Shown: positions 22,069-33,149 of the stretch, piece by piece | Layout of the letters: every line of letters starts with the position of its first letter | How positions within the stretch are numbered: position 1 is the stretch's first letter | Origin: Neocallimastix lanati (nom. inval.) | Lineage: Eukaryota; Neocallimastigomycota; Neocallimastigomycetes; Neocallimastigales; Neocallimastigaceae | Length of the DNA: 64,000 nucleotides | Direction of reading: 5' to 3' | Assembly (NCBI GenBank): GCA_016946835.1 | Contig: JACVTC010000080.1 | Span: forward strand, 64,001 to 128,000 | The notes under the pieces: model-generated | What the model saw: the letters and a program-made list of their open reading frames with translations, nothing else | Told to the model about the DNA's origin: nothing | Database searches by the model: none | Position numbers and translations under genes: made by a program

Positions 22069-22335
22069 GATATTGATATTAATAAAAAAAAATTGATATT
22101 GATATTAATAAAATATAATGATATTGATATTAATAAAATATAATGATATTGATATTAATAAAATATAATGATATTGATATTAATAAAATATGATATTGAT
22201 ATTAATAAAATATAATGATATTGATATTAATAAAATATAATGATATTGATATTAATAAAATATGATATTGATATTAATAAAATATAATGATATTGATATT
22301 AATAAAATATAATAATATTGATATTAATATAATTT
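22069..22335. repeat. tandem repeat, 25-bp unit
   Basis: About ten copies of a unit containing GATATTGATATTAATAAAAT, mostly 25 bases long and some 22 bases long through loss of AAT. The copies are nearly identical, so the array is recent or homogenised. Confidence 0.85.
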
Positions 22336-22384
22336 AAACTATATATATCTAGTAAATTATTATTTATAAATTTAGAGTTTGTTT

Positions 22385-22705
22385 AATTCCAATAAACATT
22401 TATACCATAAATCAATGATATCATTTTTATCACATTTTTTATCAATTAATTCGGATTCCTTTTTTTTTATTTTTTATTTAAATCATTGATTTCATCAGTT
22501 TTTGTTAATATTTTTCTTTTTTTTTTTTTTCAAACTCCTTCAATTTTCCTTTTGTAATTATTGTAAGATAAAGATTCTTCTCTTTTTAAATGATAAATCA
22601 ATTCATAGAAAGAAGGTTTTTTGTAAAACAATTTTTTTAAGTAATTGTTAAAAGATTCTGAAGCATTATTTGTTATGTGGTTTATATCGTTAAAATAATT
22701 CTATT
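22385..22705 (-). pseudogene. MULE transposase C-terminal relic
   Basis: Minus-strand translation follows the C-terminus of the transposase at 20240-20590: NNASESFNNYLKKLF, then a LKREESLSYNNYKRK block, then TDEIN and a Leu/Lys-rich end. It carries stops and A-run indels. It diverges from the copy at 19-20 kb, so it comes from a different family member. Confidence 0.75.
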
Positions 22706-22724
22706 ATCAAAAAACGATTAATTT

Positions 22725-22985
22725 CTCTCTTCATTTCCTGCACTACGAGAATCCTTGTTAATGGTGAATTAACTAATAAAATCCAACTTTCTAGAGGTCT
22801 CATTCAGGGTGTTATCTTGGCTCCCCTTTTTGTTTAGCATCTTTATTGATGATCTTGCCTCCTCACTTTACTGTAAATGACCAAATGATCCCTTCTCCCA
22901 CGTTCTTTTTTTTTTTTTTTTTTTTGCTGATGATATTAAAATGAATCATTCCTCTTTTGATAAACTCCAGGATATAGGGTTAGGG
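22725..22985 (+). pseudogene. LINE reverse-transcriptase relic, plus strand
   Basis: Less A/T-rich than its surroundings. The translation reads RILVNGELTNKIQLSRGLIQ, then VILAPLF, a broken FIDDLAS-like stretch, then a poly(T) run, then FADDIKMN. These are RT motifs B and C of a LINE type different from LINE A and B, on the opposite strand. Frameshifts and a TAG interrupt it, and the poly(T) run (22907-22925) looks expanded. Confidence 0.7.
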
Positions 22986-23790
22986 GTAGTAATAAAAACA
23001 TTAATTATTAAAAAAAAAATAATTTTTATTTTTATATAATATTTACATTATATAATAATAAATAATTTAGTTTAATTATTATATAATAGATAATCCAAAT
23101 ACATTATGGTTTATTATTAATTTATTTTTTTTATTAAATATTTATATTTATTATAAGATATAAAACTTTTTAGATAATATTTATTATTTATTTAATTTTT
23201 TTTTATTAAATAATATTGAAATTCTTAGATACTATATATTACATTAGATTATTACATTTTACTATCATACCAAAAAAATATTTTTTATATTAATATTTTA
23301 TTAATAAAAAAAATCAACCTCATATTATAGTTAACATTTAATTTAATTAACTATAATATATAATAAAATAAAACAAAAATTACGTAATTTAGAATATTTA
23401 TAGATAATAAAGTACGAAGTTCATGTTCGGTTCTTTTAAGGTTTGTTCTTTTAAATGGGGGATATAATTTATATGTTTTATAAAAATTATTCTTTTATTT
23501 AAAATTTATTTATTTAGAAGAATTACATTTACTTATTATTATTTAAAATGTAAACTAACATTTATTATTAAAACTAATATTTATTCTTATACTTTTATCT
23601 CAAGAATTACTGTAATATAAGTATTTATTATTCTTGGACAGAGAACTAAACTATTTCTAGTATTTTTCTCTTTTATAATTATTTACTATAATAAAATTTT
23701 CCTATATTGAAGTATAAATATTGATTTACTTTAATTAATTATTCAACTAAATAATAAAAATATATAAATTTATTTTAATATAAATACATT
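22986..23790. other. AT-rich spacer
   Basis: No gene, RNA or clear repeat was recognised. Slightly less A/T-rich near 23400-23460 (around ACGAAGTTCATGTTCGG), but no fold or family could be assigned. Confidence 0.5.
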
Positions 23791-24357
23791 GGGGGAGGTG
23801 CAATTTGAAAAATTTCATTTCGGAAAAGTTTCATTTCGCAAAATATTTTTAAAAAGTTAATAAATAAATAAATTAATAATAAAACAAATAATTAATATAT
23901 ATAATTTAAATAAATTTTTAAATAAATAAAAATAAATAAACAAAACTATAATAAATAAATAAATTTAAAATTAAATTAAAAAAAGAAAAAAATTTATATA
24001 TACATATATAATAAATATATATTATATAATAATAAATATTCATTAGAATTAAAGCTTTAAAAAAATAAAATATTTTATCATACATTTTAAATGTTCTATA
24101 ATATATAATTAATAATAATTTTATATATATATATATATAAATAAGTATTAATAATTTAAAAGATGTAAAGGATAATAATTTAAAATATAACTATCAAAAT
24201 CAAAAATTAATTAAAAAATAATTATTATAAAGATTAAAAAATAATATTTAAACAATTAATTGATCATTTTACACCTTTTAAGTCCTTGAGCAGTATTTTA
24301 AAAAAATTTTAAATTACTAATAAATTTTTAATAAAAGAAATATTTATAAATAATCCA

Positions 24358-24392
<35 letters not shown>

Positions 24393-24925
24393 TGAGGACA
24401 TCTTAAAAAAAAAAAGGGAGTTAAAAGTCGCACAAAGTTAGGATGATTTAAGGTGGTATCTATTTTATTTTTTCTTTTTAAATTTTTTATATTTTTATTT
24501 TTTATATTTTTATTTTTTATTTTTTATTTTTTATTTTTTTATTTTTTATTTTTTATTATCAATTTTTTTATTTAGTTTTTATTATTTGATTTTTTTTTTT
24601 ATATATAATTTTTATTTTATTTTTTTCTATTAATTATAAAACTTTTTATTTTTAATTATTATTAATAGTTCTTTTTATTAAATTTATAATAATAATAATA
24701 AAATTATTAAATTTTATTATAATTAAAAATTATTAACAATTTTTTTTTTTAATCTAATAAATAAAAATAAAATAAAATAAAAAAAAAATTTTTTTTTAAT
24801 TATTTATAATTAATAAATTTTTTATTTATTAATATATTATAATAAATTTATTATTTATTTATTTTATTATTTATTTGACTATTTATTAAAATTTTGTGAA
24901 ATGCCACACACTCAAATGCAATAAA
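23791..24925. mobile_element. possible non-autonomous MULE-like element
   Basis: The left tip (GGGGGAGGTGCAATTTGAAA) resembles the TIR tip of the MULE at 18245. The reverse complement of the right end (GAGTGTGTGGCATTTCACAA at about 24896-24915) resembles the same tip. The flanks (AAATACATT and AAATGCAAT) agree at 7 of 9 positions, a possible decayed target duplication. The interior is A/T-rich with no transposase. The ends match each other less well than in the intact element, so this is tentative. Confidence 0.4.
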
Positions 24926-25047
24926 AACTAGATTAATACATAAATTTATGTTAAATACTTTAGTAAAAATTATTGTTTATAAAGATTACTTTTATTTAGA
25001 TAACTAATATAAATAGGAATATAAAATATTTATTTAACAAAATGTTA

Positions 25048-25160
25048 CTAATTGTCCAGTAAAATTAGATAATAATAAAAAGAATGTTTAAAGATTTTAC
25101 TAATTAGCCTGTAAAATTAGAAAAGTTTAGTAGAGGTTTACTAATTACCTTAAGAATTAG
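25048..25160. repeat. three successive CTAATT...AATTAG hairpins
   Basis: Short inverted repeats with the same arms at 25048-25068, 25100-25120 and 25141-25160. Loops are TGTCCAGTAA-like, AGCCTGTAA-like and ACCTTAAG. Spacing is about 40-50 bases. Loop sequences of the first two are related, so the unit was probably tandemly copied. Confidence 0.6.
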
Positions 25161-25418
25161 TATTATAAGTTTTTATAATAAATAATTAATAACGTAAAAG
25201 GTTATAAAATAAATTTATTTCTATTGAATGAATTTAATTATTTTCTTATAAATAATTTTATTTTGTATATCAGATAAAGATGGGAAACAAGATATCATTT
25301 TGCTTTATATTCTTTTTGCAAAACAATTAATTAAATTATTCTATATTCAATTGAATATACGAATAAGAATTAAAAAAAAAAAAAATTTTTTTTTCTATAT
25401 AGTAGCGGTATTATTAAT

Positions 25419-25450
<32 letters not shown>

Positions 25451-25597
25451 TAATGAAAAAAATAGATTCTTAATAATATAATTGGTTCTATTTATATATT
25501 TATATGATGTATTTATATTAAAAATTGTCAAGTACAATATAATTATATTAATATTTAAACTTTAATAGTTAATAATAATAATAATAATAATAATACA

Positions 25598-25690
25598 CAT
25601 AATCATATTTTCTTTATTTTGGTTCTTCATTTTAGAATATTCTCTCTTTTTTTTAAGAATATTCCAAAATGAAGATATATGATTATTATT
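25598..25690. repeat. long imperfect hairpin
   Basis: Arms 25625-25643 and 25656-25674 pair at 18 of 19 positions (CTTCATTTTAGAATATTCT with its complement). Outer A/T bases (ATAATCATAT and ATATGATTAT) extend the symmetry. It has the appearance of a small palindromic element. Confidence 0.7.
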
Positions 25691-26283
25691 TGGCTCATTT
25701 AAATTTATCAAGCCACATATAATAAATTTATTTTAATATAATTTTATGAAATTTAAAATTTTACTTTATTAATAATTAATTAAAGTTTCGATTTTCATTT
25801 TAAAAGTATTTTAAATCATTCATGTTTATTAATAATTTCAGATATTATTATAAAATTTATTATTAATTATAAATGATAATTAATATTTAGAATTAAAGCC
25901 ACATATTAAAAAATTATAAAATCATTAGATTTTAATATTAATTTATGTTTGAATAATAAAAACCATTTAATATTAAGGGTTGAATATTTCATTTTATATC
26001 TTATAAAATATTAATATATATATATAATATTTATATAATAGATATATTAAAAAATGAAAAAGGAAAAAAAGGAAAATAATAATAATAATAATAATTAATC
26101 ATTCATATATTATTTAAAAAAAATTTATAAAAAACACATAAAAATGAATTGAATTCTTTCTTCTTTTTTTTACAAAAAAATTACAAAAAGAAGAAAAAAA
26201 AAAAAAAAAAAAAAGATATAAGCATAATTTAAAATAAATTAAATTAAATTAAGATAAATATAAATAAATTTAAATTAAAAAAT

Positions 26284-26858
26284 ATGAAGTCATTTATATT
26301 TATTATTAATTTTCTTATTATTGTAAAAAGCATTTTAGCTCATAATAATATAGAAAACATTAATATTAAATATAGACGTGATTCAGCTAGTGGAGAATGT
26401 TCACATATTAATAGTTTTATAGGACAAGCAGATACTTATGATTGTTGTAGTATTAAAGGAATTACTTGTGAAAATAACCATATTACAAAAATGTAAATTT
26501 CCAAAAAATATATTTTAATTAATTACATCATAATTTATATTTAAATATAAAATAAATAATAATAATTATAAGTGTAATAATAAAATAAAATAAACTATTT
26601 TTGATAATAAAAGAAGAAATAAAATAAATTAATAAATAATGAAAATAAAAATTTTAAATTAAATATTAATTATTAATAAAAATATTTTAGATTGTTATCT
26701 GAATCTCATTTAACTGGTCAAATTCCATCCTCAATTGGAAATTTATCTTATTTAAAAGAATTGTAATATATAAATATAATTTTAATATAGTAAATTATAA
26801 TAAATAAATGAATGTAAATAAAATAAATATAAAGATATATAACTAATTAATTAATTAA

Positions 26859-26890
<32 letters not shown>

Positions 26891-28725
26891 CAGAGAATTA
26901 AAAAGTAATCAATTGACCGGTCCAATTCCTGCTGAGATTGGAAATTTAAAAGAATTACAAATTTTGTAAGAAAATAATATATATAAATTTATTTTTGATA
27001 TTTAGAATTATATAAAAAATAATATAAAGCTATTAAATACTTCATAATATAATAATAATAACAATAATAATAATAATATTCTAAATATAATAGAGATATA
27101 TATGACAATCAATTAAGTGGTGAAATTCCACCAGAACTTGGAAATTTAACTAGTTTAACAAAATTGTAAGTGATATATTTTATAATTTTATATAAAATAA
27201 AGTATTTATACATTAAAATATATTCTCAATTAATTAATAATTAAAATTAATAATTAAATATCTCTAATAAAATAATTTTTATGAATGAAATTTATTTGAA
27301 ACAGAGGTTTATCAGCCAATCAATTATCAGGCTCAATTCCAGCTGAATTTGGAAAATTATCTAATTTAAAAAATTTGTAAATAATATTATTATTATTATT
27401 TAATTTTTTTTTTTTTTTTTTTATTTTTTTTATTTTTTTTATTTTATAAAATAAATAAGGTATAATGTTATATAATATTGTTATATAATAAAAATGAAAT
27501 TAATTTTTCTATTATTATTTTTATTTTTTGGAATAAATTATATAAAAAATAAATAGATTTATATACAGTAATGGATTAACTGGTCCAATTCCACCTCAAC
27601 TTGGTGATTTAGTTAATTTAGAAAATGTGTAAGTAATTTATTATTATCTAATAAATTAATGAATAGAAAATTATTTTTTAAAATAATTAAAAATAATATA
27701 TTTATAAATTTTTTTTATTTGTTTTTAATTATTAATAATTTTATATATTTAATGATAATAGATGGTTATATAATAATCAGTTAAGTGGTTCCATTCCACC
27801 TGAACTTGGAAAATTAAAAAATTTAAAAGCTTTGTAAGTTTTTTTTTTTTTTTTATTTTTTTTTTTATTTTTATTAATGTAATTTAATTATTAATTTTTA
27901 TAATAACGATATAACAATATCAATAATAATAATAATTAATTATATTTATATTTATTTATTTATTTATTTATTTATTTTTTTTTTTAAAAAAAATAAAAAA
28001 ATTAGAAAATTAAATAATAACCATTTAAATAATACAGTTCCACCCGAAGTTGAAAATTTACATATAGAAACATTGTAAATGAAACTTTATATTTTTATTT
28101 ATAACAAATGATATTTTTTAACAAATAATTTCATTATAATTATTATTTTTTTATTTTAAAAAAAAAATAAAAAATAAAAAGAAAGAATAAATAAAATAAA
28201 TAGTATTATTAACATTTTTAATATATTAATAAATAAATATGTAAATTAAAATTTTTTTAAATATATAGAGAGATTTATAATAATGTACCAATTGAAAATT
28301 CATTATCAGATGATAAAAAACAAACTCCAGAGAAGAAGACAAGTATAATAAAAATTGGTATAATAATTATTGCTTCAATTGTTGCTATTTTGTTGATAAT
28401 GGCTTTAATTCATAAAGTAAGAATTCATTCAAGTAAAAAAAATAATGAAAGTTCCGTAGAAAAAGAATATCCAGTCATTAATGTTGTTAAAAATAACAGT
28501 GATTCAACTTCAAATAATGGTGAAAAATCAGCTATAATAAATGCATCTCCTGTTATAACAACAGATATAACTTCTATAATTGATGATAAAAATAATTATA
28601 ATGAATTATTAAATTTAGAAAAGGAAAATATAGGTAATATATATATATATTTATAATTTTGTAATTTGTTAATAATTTATATATAAATAAATTAACAAAT
28701 AATTTTTTATATTTATTTATTTATT

Positions 28726-28764
<39 letters not shown>

Positions 28765-29386
28765 TATTAAAAAAAATTTTTATTTATATAATTTATATTT
28801 TTTCTTTCTGAAAATTTAAATAAAAATAGAAAAAAATGCTATCATTTCCAGTTTAGATCAAAATAATAATAACAAAGTTACATCTTTTGAAAAAAATCAA
28901 TTATATAATAGTAAATATTTTTATATCATTAAATATTTAAATATATATATATACTTTAGTAATAATTTAAGGTATTAAAATTAAAATAACAATTTAATAA
29001 TTATTAATGTATATATTCTTTTATTTTTATTTAAAAAAAAAAAAAAAGAAGAAGAAAAAGATTTAAATGAACAACAAATACAACCCCAATTACCACAGAC
29101 ACAAGTACAAATACAACAAATTCAACAACAACTTAATCAAATGCAACAACAAATGCAACAACAATTTCAACTTCAAATGCAATATCAAGCCCAATCTCCA
29201 CAACAATATTATCCTATTATTATTGAACAAGGTTCAGTACCTATTCATAATTCCATTCCAATAAATGCTCTTGATAATGCTAATAAAACTGAATTTTCTT
29301 CTCAAGATAATGAACGTCCACCAGAATATGCAGAAGTTGTCAATGAAGATAACATTAGATCAATTGATGAAAAGCGTTCTAATTAA
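26284..29386 (+). CDS. single-pass LRR membrane protein, one exon per repeat
   Basis: Eleven exons: 26284-26492, 26691-26762, 26894-26965, 27094-27165, 27305-27376, 27557-27628, 27762-27833, 28006-28074, 28269-28633, 28830-28910, 29049-29386. All are GT-AG; the sum is 1494 nt, 497 residues. Exon 1 encodes a signal peptide (SFIFIINFLIIVKSILA) and a Cys-containing N-cap (YDCCSIKGITC). Exons 2-7 are each exactly 72 nt in phase 2 and encode one 24-residue plant-type LRR (for example LSGEIPPELGNL). Exon 8 (69 nt) is a degenerate repeat. A transmembrane helix follows at about residues 259-283. The cytoplasmic tail has an Asn/Ser-rich part, a Gln-rich stretch and a PPEYAEV motif. No kinase domain is present. 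A surface receptor or adhesion role is inferred, not shown. The last acceptor is ambiguous by 3 nt. Confidence 0.85.
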
Positions 29387-29944
29387 TTGTAGAGTTAATT
29401 TTTTTTTTTATCATTAAAATAGATTCTCCAAAAATAATATTTTAATCAAAATCATAATTTAATTTATTAATAAAAGAAAATAAATCAAATAACTAAAATA
29501 ATAATAAAAAACAAAAATAAAAATAATTATTTTAAAAATAAAAATAATAACTTAATTTAATAACAATTTAATATAATAATATCAATAACAACAACAATAA
29601 TAATAGTAATAATAAAATAGACATTAATATTAATATTAATGTTTATTACTTTACAAATATAGGAAAAAATAATAATGTTAATTATGGAATAAACAAGAAA
29701 TATAATATATATATTTAAAATAATTTTTATTATTTTATAATTCAATTAATTTTAATTTTATTAATAATTTAATTATTATTATTATTATTATTAGTAATTG
29801 AATTATAAAATTGTTAATTAAAATAAAATTTAAATATAATGTATATATATATATATAAATATAAATATATATAGAAATGCATCAAAAGAATAAAGTGAAA
29901 AAAAAGTAAATAAAATAAATTATAAACTTAAAGAAAATTATAAA
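29387..29944. other. AT-rich 3' flank of the LRR membrane protein gene
   Basis: Contains ATA/ATT microsatellite stretches (around 29580-29800) and should include the gene's 3' UTR. No other gene was seen. Confidence 0.5.
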
Positions 29945-30075
29945 AGTACAGAAGACGCAATGGGTTCCAATATTCCTTATTCATCAAAAACAACACCGTT
30001 GTTGGTGCTATCACTTGATTTGGTATTAGATTTTCCAACAGGCGGAGACCCATGCCTTATCATTTCGAGTATTGT
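29945..30075 (-). pseudogene. LINE 3'-end fragment
   Basis: The minus-strand translation contains NTKSSDSTNNGVVFDE, which parallels the very C-terminus of LINE B (NSDTDSNDNF, then GVIFDEWEEL). It is less A/T-rich than its surroundings. Only the last ~40 codons remain and a stop follows GVVFDE. No poly(A) tail is preserved. Confidence 0.55.
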
Positions 30076-30199
30076 TTATATTCATACTAATTATTGGAAA
30101 TAAAGTTTTTTTAAGGTTTATAATTTTAATATATTTTATTATATTATGGTAATTACAAAGATTTAAAATACATGAATTTTAACTTTATTTATACTAATA

Positions 30200-30265
30200 T
30201 AATATATGGCGTATTTTTATCATGTGGCTTTTATTTTAGTAAGCCATATTTGTAATGGTGGCGCT
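30200..30265. mobile_element. MULE subterminal fragment
   Basis: ATGTGGCTTTTATTTTAGTA followed by AGCCATATTTGTAATGGTGG resembles the subterminal part of the MULE at about 18445-18500 (TTGTGGCTTTTTTC, then AAAGCCATATATTC, then ATTATGGCG). There are no TIRs around it. Confidence 0.4.
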
Positions 30266-30609
30266 TTGTTTTAAGCATTTCTATTTATTTTTATAGTTTG
30301 TTTTAATTATTCTTTTACTAATAATTGAAAATTTACTTTTATATATTATTTATTTACTTATTTGTTTGTTTATATGTTTATTTATGTGTTTATTTATATG
30401 CTTATTGATTTATTTACTCATTTGTTTATTTATTTGTTTATTCATTTGTTTATTCATTTGTTTATTTATTTGTTTATTTACTTTATTTACAAACAAAATA
30501 ATGCAAAATTTACCTTTGATTATTTAGACCAACATGTATTTATATTAATTATTTAATTTTAAAGAATAAATTTTATATAGAAAAAAAAATTTATAATTTT
30601 TAAAAATCA

Positions 30610-30785
30610 AAATTTTCTATATATCCTTTACCAAGAAAATTTTATAATCAATATATCCTTTACCAAGAAAAGTTTATAATTAAAATATCTTTTACCAAGA
30701 AAAGTTTATAATTAAAATATCTTTTACCAAGAAAAGTTTATAATTAAAATATCCTTTACCAAGAAATTTTTATAATCAATATATA
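30610..30785. repeat. tandem repeat, ~32-bp unit
   Basis: Five copies of a unit containing ATATCCTTTACCAAGAAAAG and TTTATAATTAAA, with small changes among copies. A poly(T) run follows at 30806-30832. Confidence 0.8.
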
Positions 30786-30800
30786 CATGCATATAAAATA

Positions 30801-30836
<36 letters not shown>

Positions 30837-30839
30837 ATT

Positions 30840-31895
30840 TCTTAAAATTAAATGAAACATACGTATAATTTTATTATTAAAAATATTAATAATAAAATTT
30901 CAAAAACTAGTATTGTTTTTTTTCGATACTAAAGTTTATCCTTAACAAAAAAAAAATAAAACTTAAAATATAAAACTCTCATAGACATTTTTTAAATGGA
31001 TATATGAGAGTTCAATTATAATTATAACCTAAAATACAAAATTATTGAACTCAAAAAACAATATACAAAGTATTTTTTATTATTATTTAACAGATAATTC
31101 AATAGTATTTATACAAATTAAAAAATAATTTAAAAAAAAAAAGTTATGATTAAAAAAATATCAAATACATACATATATATATTAGATAATAATTTTTAAA
31201 TACATAAATAATGGAATTATTGTATAAAAATATTAAACTTTATATTAAATTTTTAATATTCTATAATAATTATAATGAATTTTTATTTATACTAATTTGA
31301 ATATTTCTTAATACTATGATTTTTATAATGAATTAGGTATCAAATAAATGATTATTATAAAATCAATAATAATCATATTATTTATAATTACTTTTTTTAA
31401 TCAATTAAATTAAGAAATAATAAATTATAAATATTTTTATTAATAATATTATAAACATTATGTTTAATATTTTTAAAAAATATTATTATTTTTTTTTATA
31501 AATTATTAACTATTAAATATTTATTATTTATTTATTTTATTTATTATATTTAATTATTAATTATTATTATTATCATTATTACTATTGTTATTGTAATTGA
31601 TATTATTATTATTATTGTTGTTGTTGTTGTTATATTGTTATTATTATTGAATTTATTTTTATAATTAAAAATAGTAGTATTATCACTATTATTATATTTC
31701 ATTATGATAATTGGAAAACCTGTTATTCCTTCAGTTATTACTTTCATCATTTTTTTGTTTTAACATGGCATAAGAAGAATACGGAGGTAAATCAATATGA
31801 TTAAAACTAATAAAAATAATTTGATTTATAGAATACATAAATATTATTTAGTTTTATATTTAGTATATATAAATAATAATAAATTAATTATATAG

Positions 31896-31930
<35 letters not shown>

Positions 31931-31979
31931 AAACTATATTTTCTAATCTATATTAATGTAAATTATTATCAACATTTAC
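30840..31979. other. AT-rich spacer with trinucleotide microsatellites
   Basis: Holds a short inverted repeat at about 30972-31016 (AACTCTCATA with TATGAGAGTT) and ATT/GTT microsatellite at 31555-31690. The open frame on the minus strand there is low-complexity and not credible as a gene. Confidence 0.5.
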
Positions 31980-31989
31980 CAGGTCTGAC

Positions 31990-32645
31990 GAACTGGTAAA
32001 TCATTTTTATTTCCCGCTCTTTTAATTTTTAAAACGTTCAATTTCACCATTCCCTTGAAGATCTTTATAGCCAGTAGCAGGAATTTGTGAAGCTCCAATA
32101 GCAAAAATAAGTTAATAAAGATTTTTCTTCCTTACTAAGTTCATTAACAAACTATGTTTTTTTTCTTATAAAGTTGTTAATTTTTTATTTATTTATTTTT
32201 TATAAAGTGGTTAATTTTTTATTTATTTATATATTTTTTATTTATTCATTTTTTATAAGGTTGTTAATTTTTTATATTTTATAAAGTGGTTAATTTTTAT
32301 ATATTTATTTATTTTTTTATTTATTTATTTTTTTATTTTTTATATTTTTTTTTTATTTATTAATAAAAATAATTTTTATTTATTTAAATTTTAATATTAA
32401 ATTCAAATAATTACCATCCAGAAGTAAGTAATAGTAGAATCATATAAAGAGTAACTGTCATATACAGTATTATTCTTCCAGTCGCTTACATCAATTTCAT
32501 TTATACCTGAAATCAAAAACTTTTAATTTAAAAATTTTAAATAATAATAATAATAATAATTTGTAGAAATATTTTGGAATGTATTTAAGTCATACCTTTA
32601 GTGAGGAAAAGAAGCTTTTCTTCTTAATTTACTCATATGGCTGCT
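31990..32645 (-). pseudogene. HECT-type E3 ubiquitin ligase, C-terminal lobe fragment
   Basis: HECT ligases transfer ubiquitin through a catalytic Cys. On the minus strand, a piece at about 32645-32590 ends with a GTATGA donor. After a short intron (acceptor TTTCAG at about 32507) the next piece reads GINEIDVSDWKNNTVYDSYS, then STITYFW, the usual HECT block. After an A/T-rich stretch the piece at about 32115-32035 reads AIGASQIPATGYKDLQGNGE, another HECT block. The part with the catalytic Cys should follow but is not readable; stops occur after ERFKN. The rest of the gene is absent, so this is a broken copy of a host gene or gene fragment. Confidence 0.6.
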
Positions 32646-33149
32646 GAAAATATTTGATTTAATTTTATGAAGAAAGATGATTTAAAAAATAGATGTAATA
32701 TATTATTAATATTATTTTTTTATTAATATAAATTTTTTATTCTATAAATTTATTTCTAAACTATTCATCCAAGAATATTTTAATTTGTGAATGACTTAAC
32801 AGGGTGATAATAATATAAATATTTGGAGAAATTTAAATATTACTTAAAACTACAATCTAAGAATGTCAATATTCAATGTCCGAGATGTCATGGTATCTCA
32901 AGTTACTAAAGAAGTCAGTAATAAAATTCAAGTGTTAAATTGAAAATTTTTGAGTTAAGTATGTATAATTTTTTATCATTTAGCAAAACTCAATCCACAA
33001 TACATTTGAAATTTTTATTTCTTGACTTAAAAATTAATATTTTAAATTTATTTTATTTTTAGATTATATTTATTTTTTACAAGCGTGAACAAAAGCATAT
33101 TCCAAAATAGGAAATTATATAACAAATTGATGATATTAAAAGATTGTTA

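Noticed and set aside
24390-24455. Slightly GC-richer stretch as a small RNA gene
   Set aside because: No convincing fold, no family match, and it lies inside a possible non-autonomous transposon.
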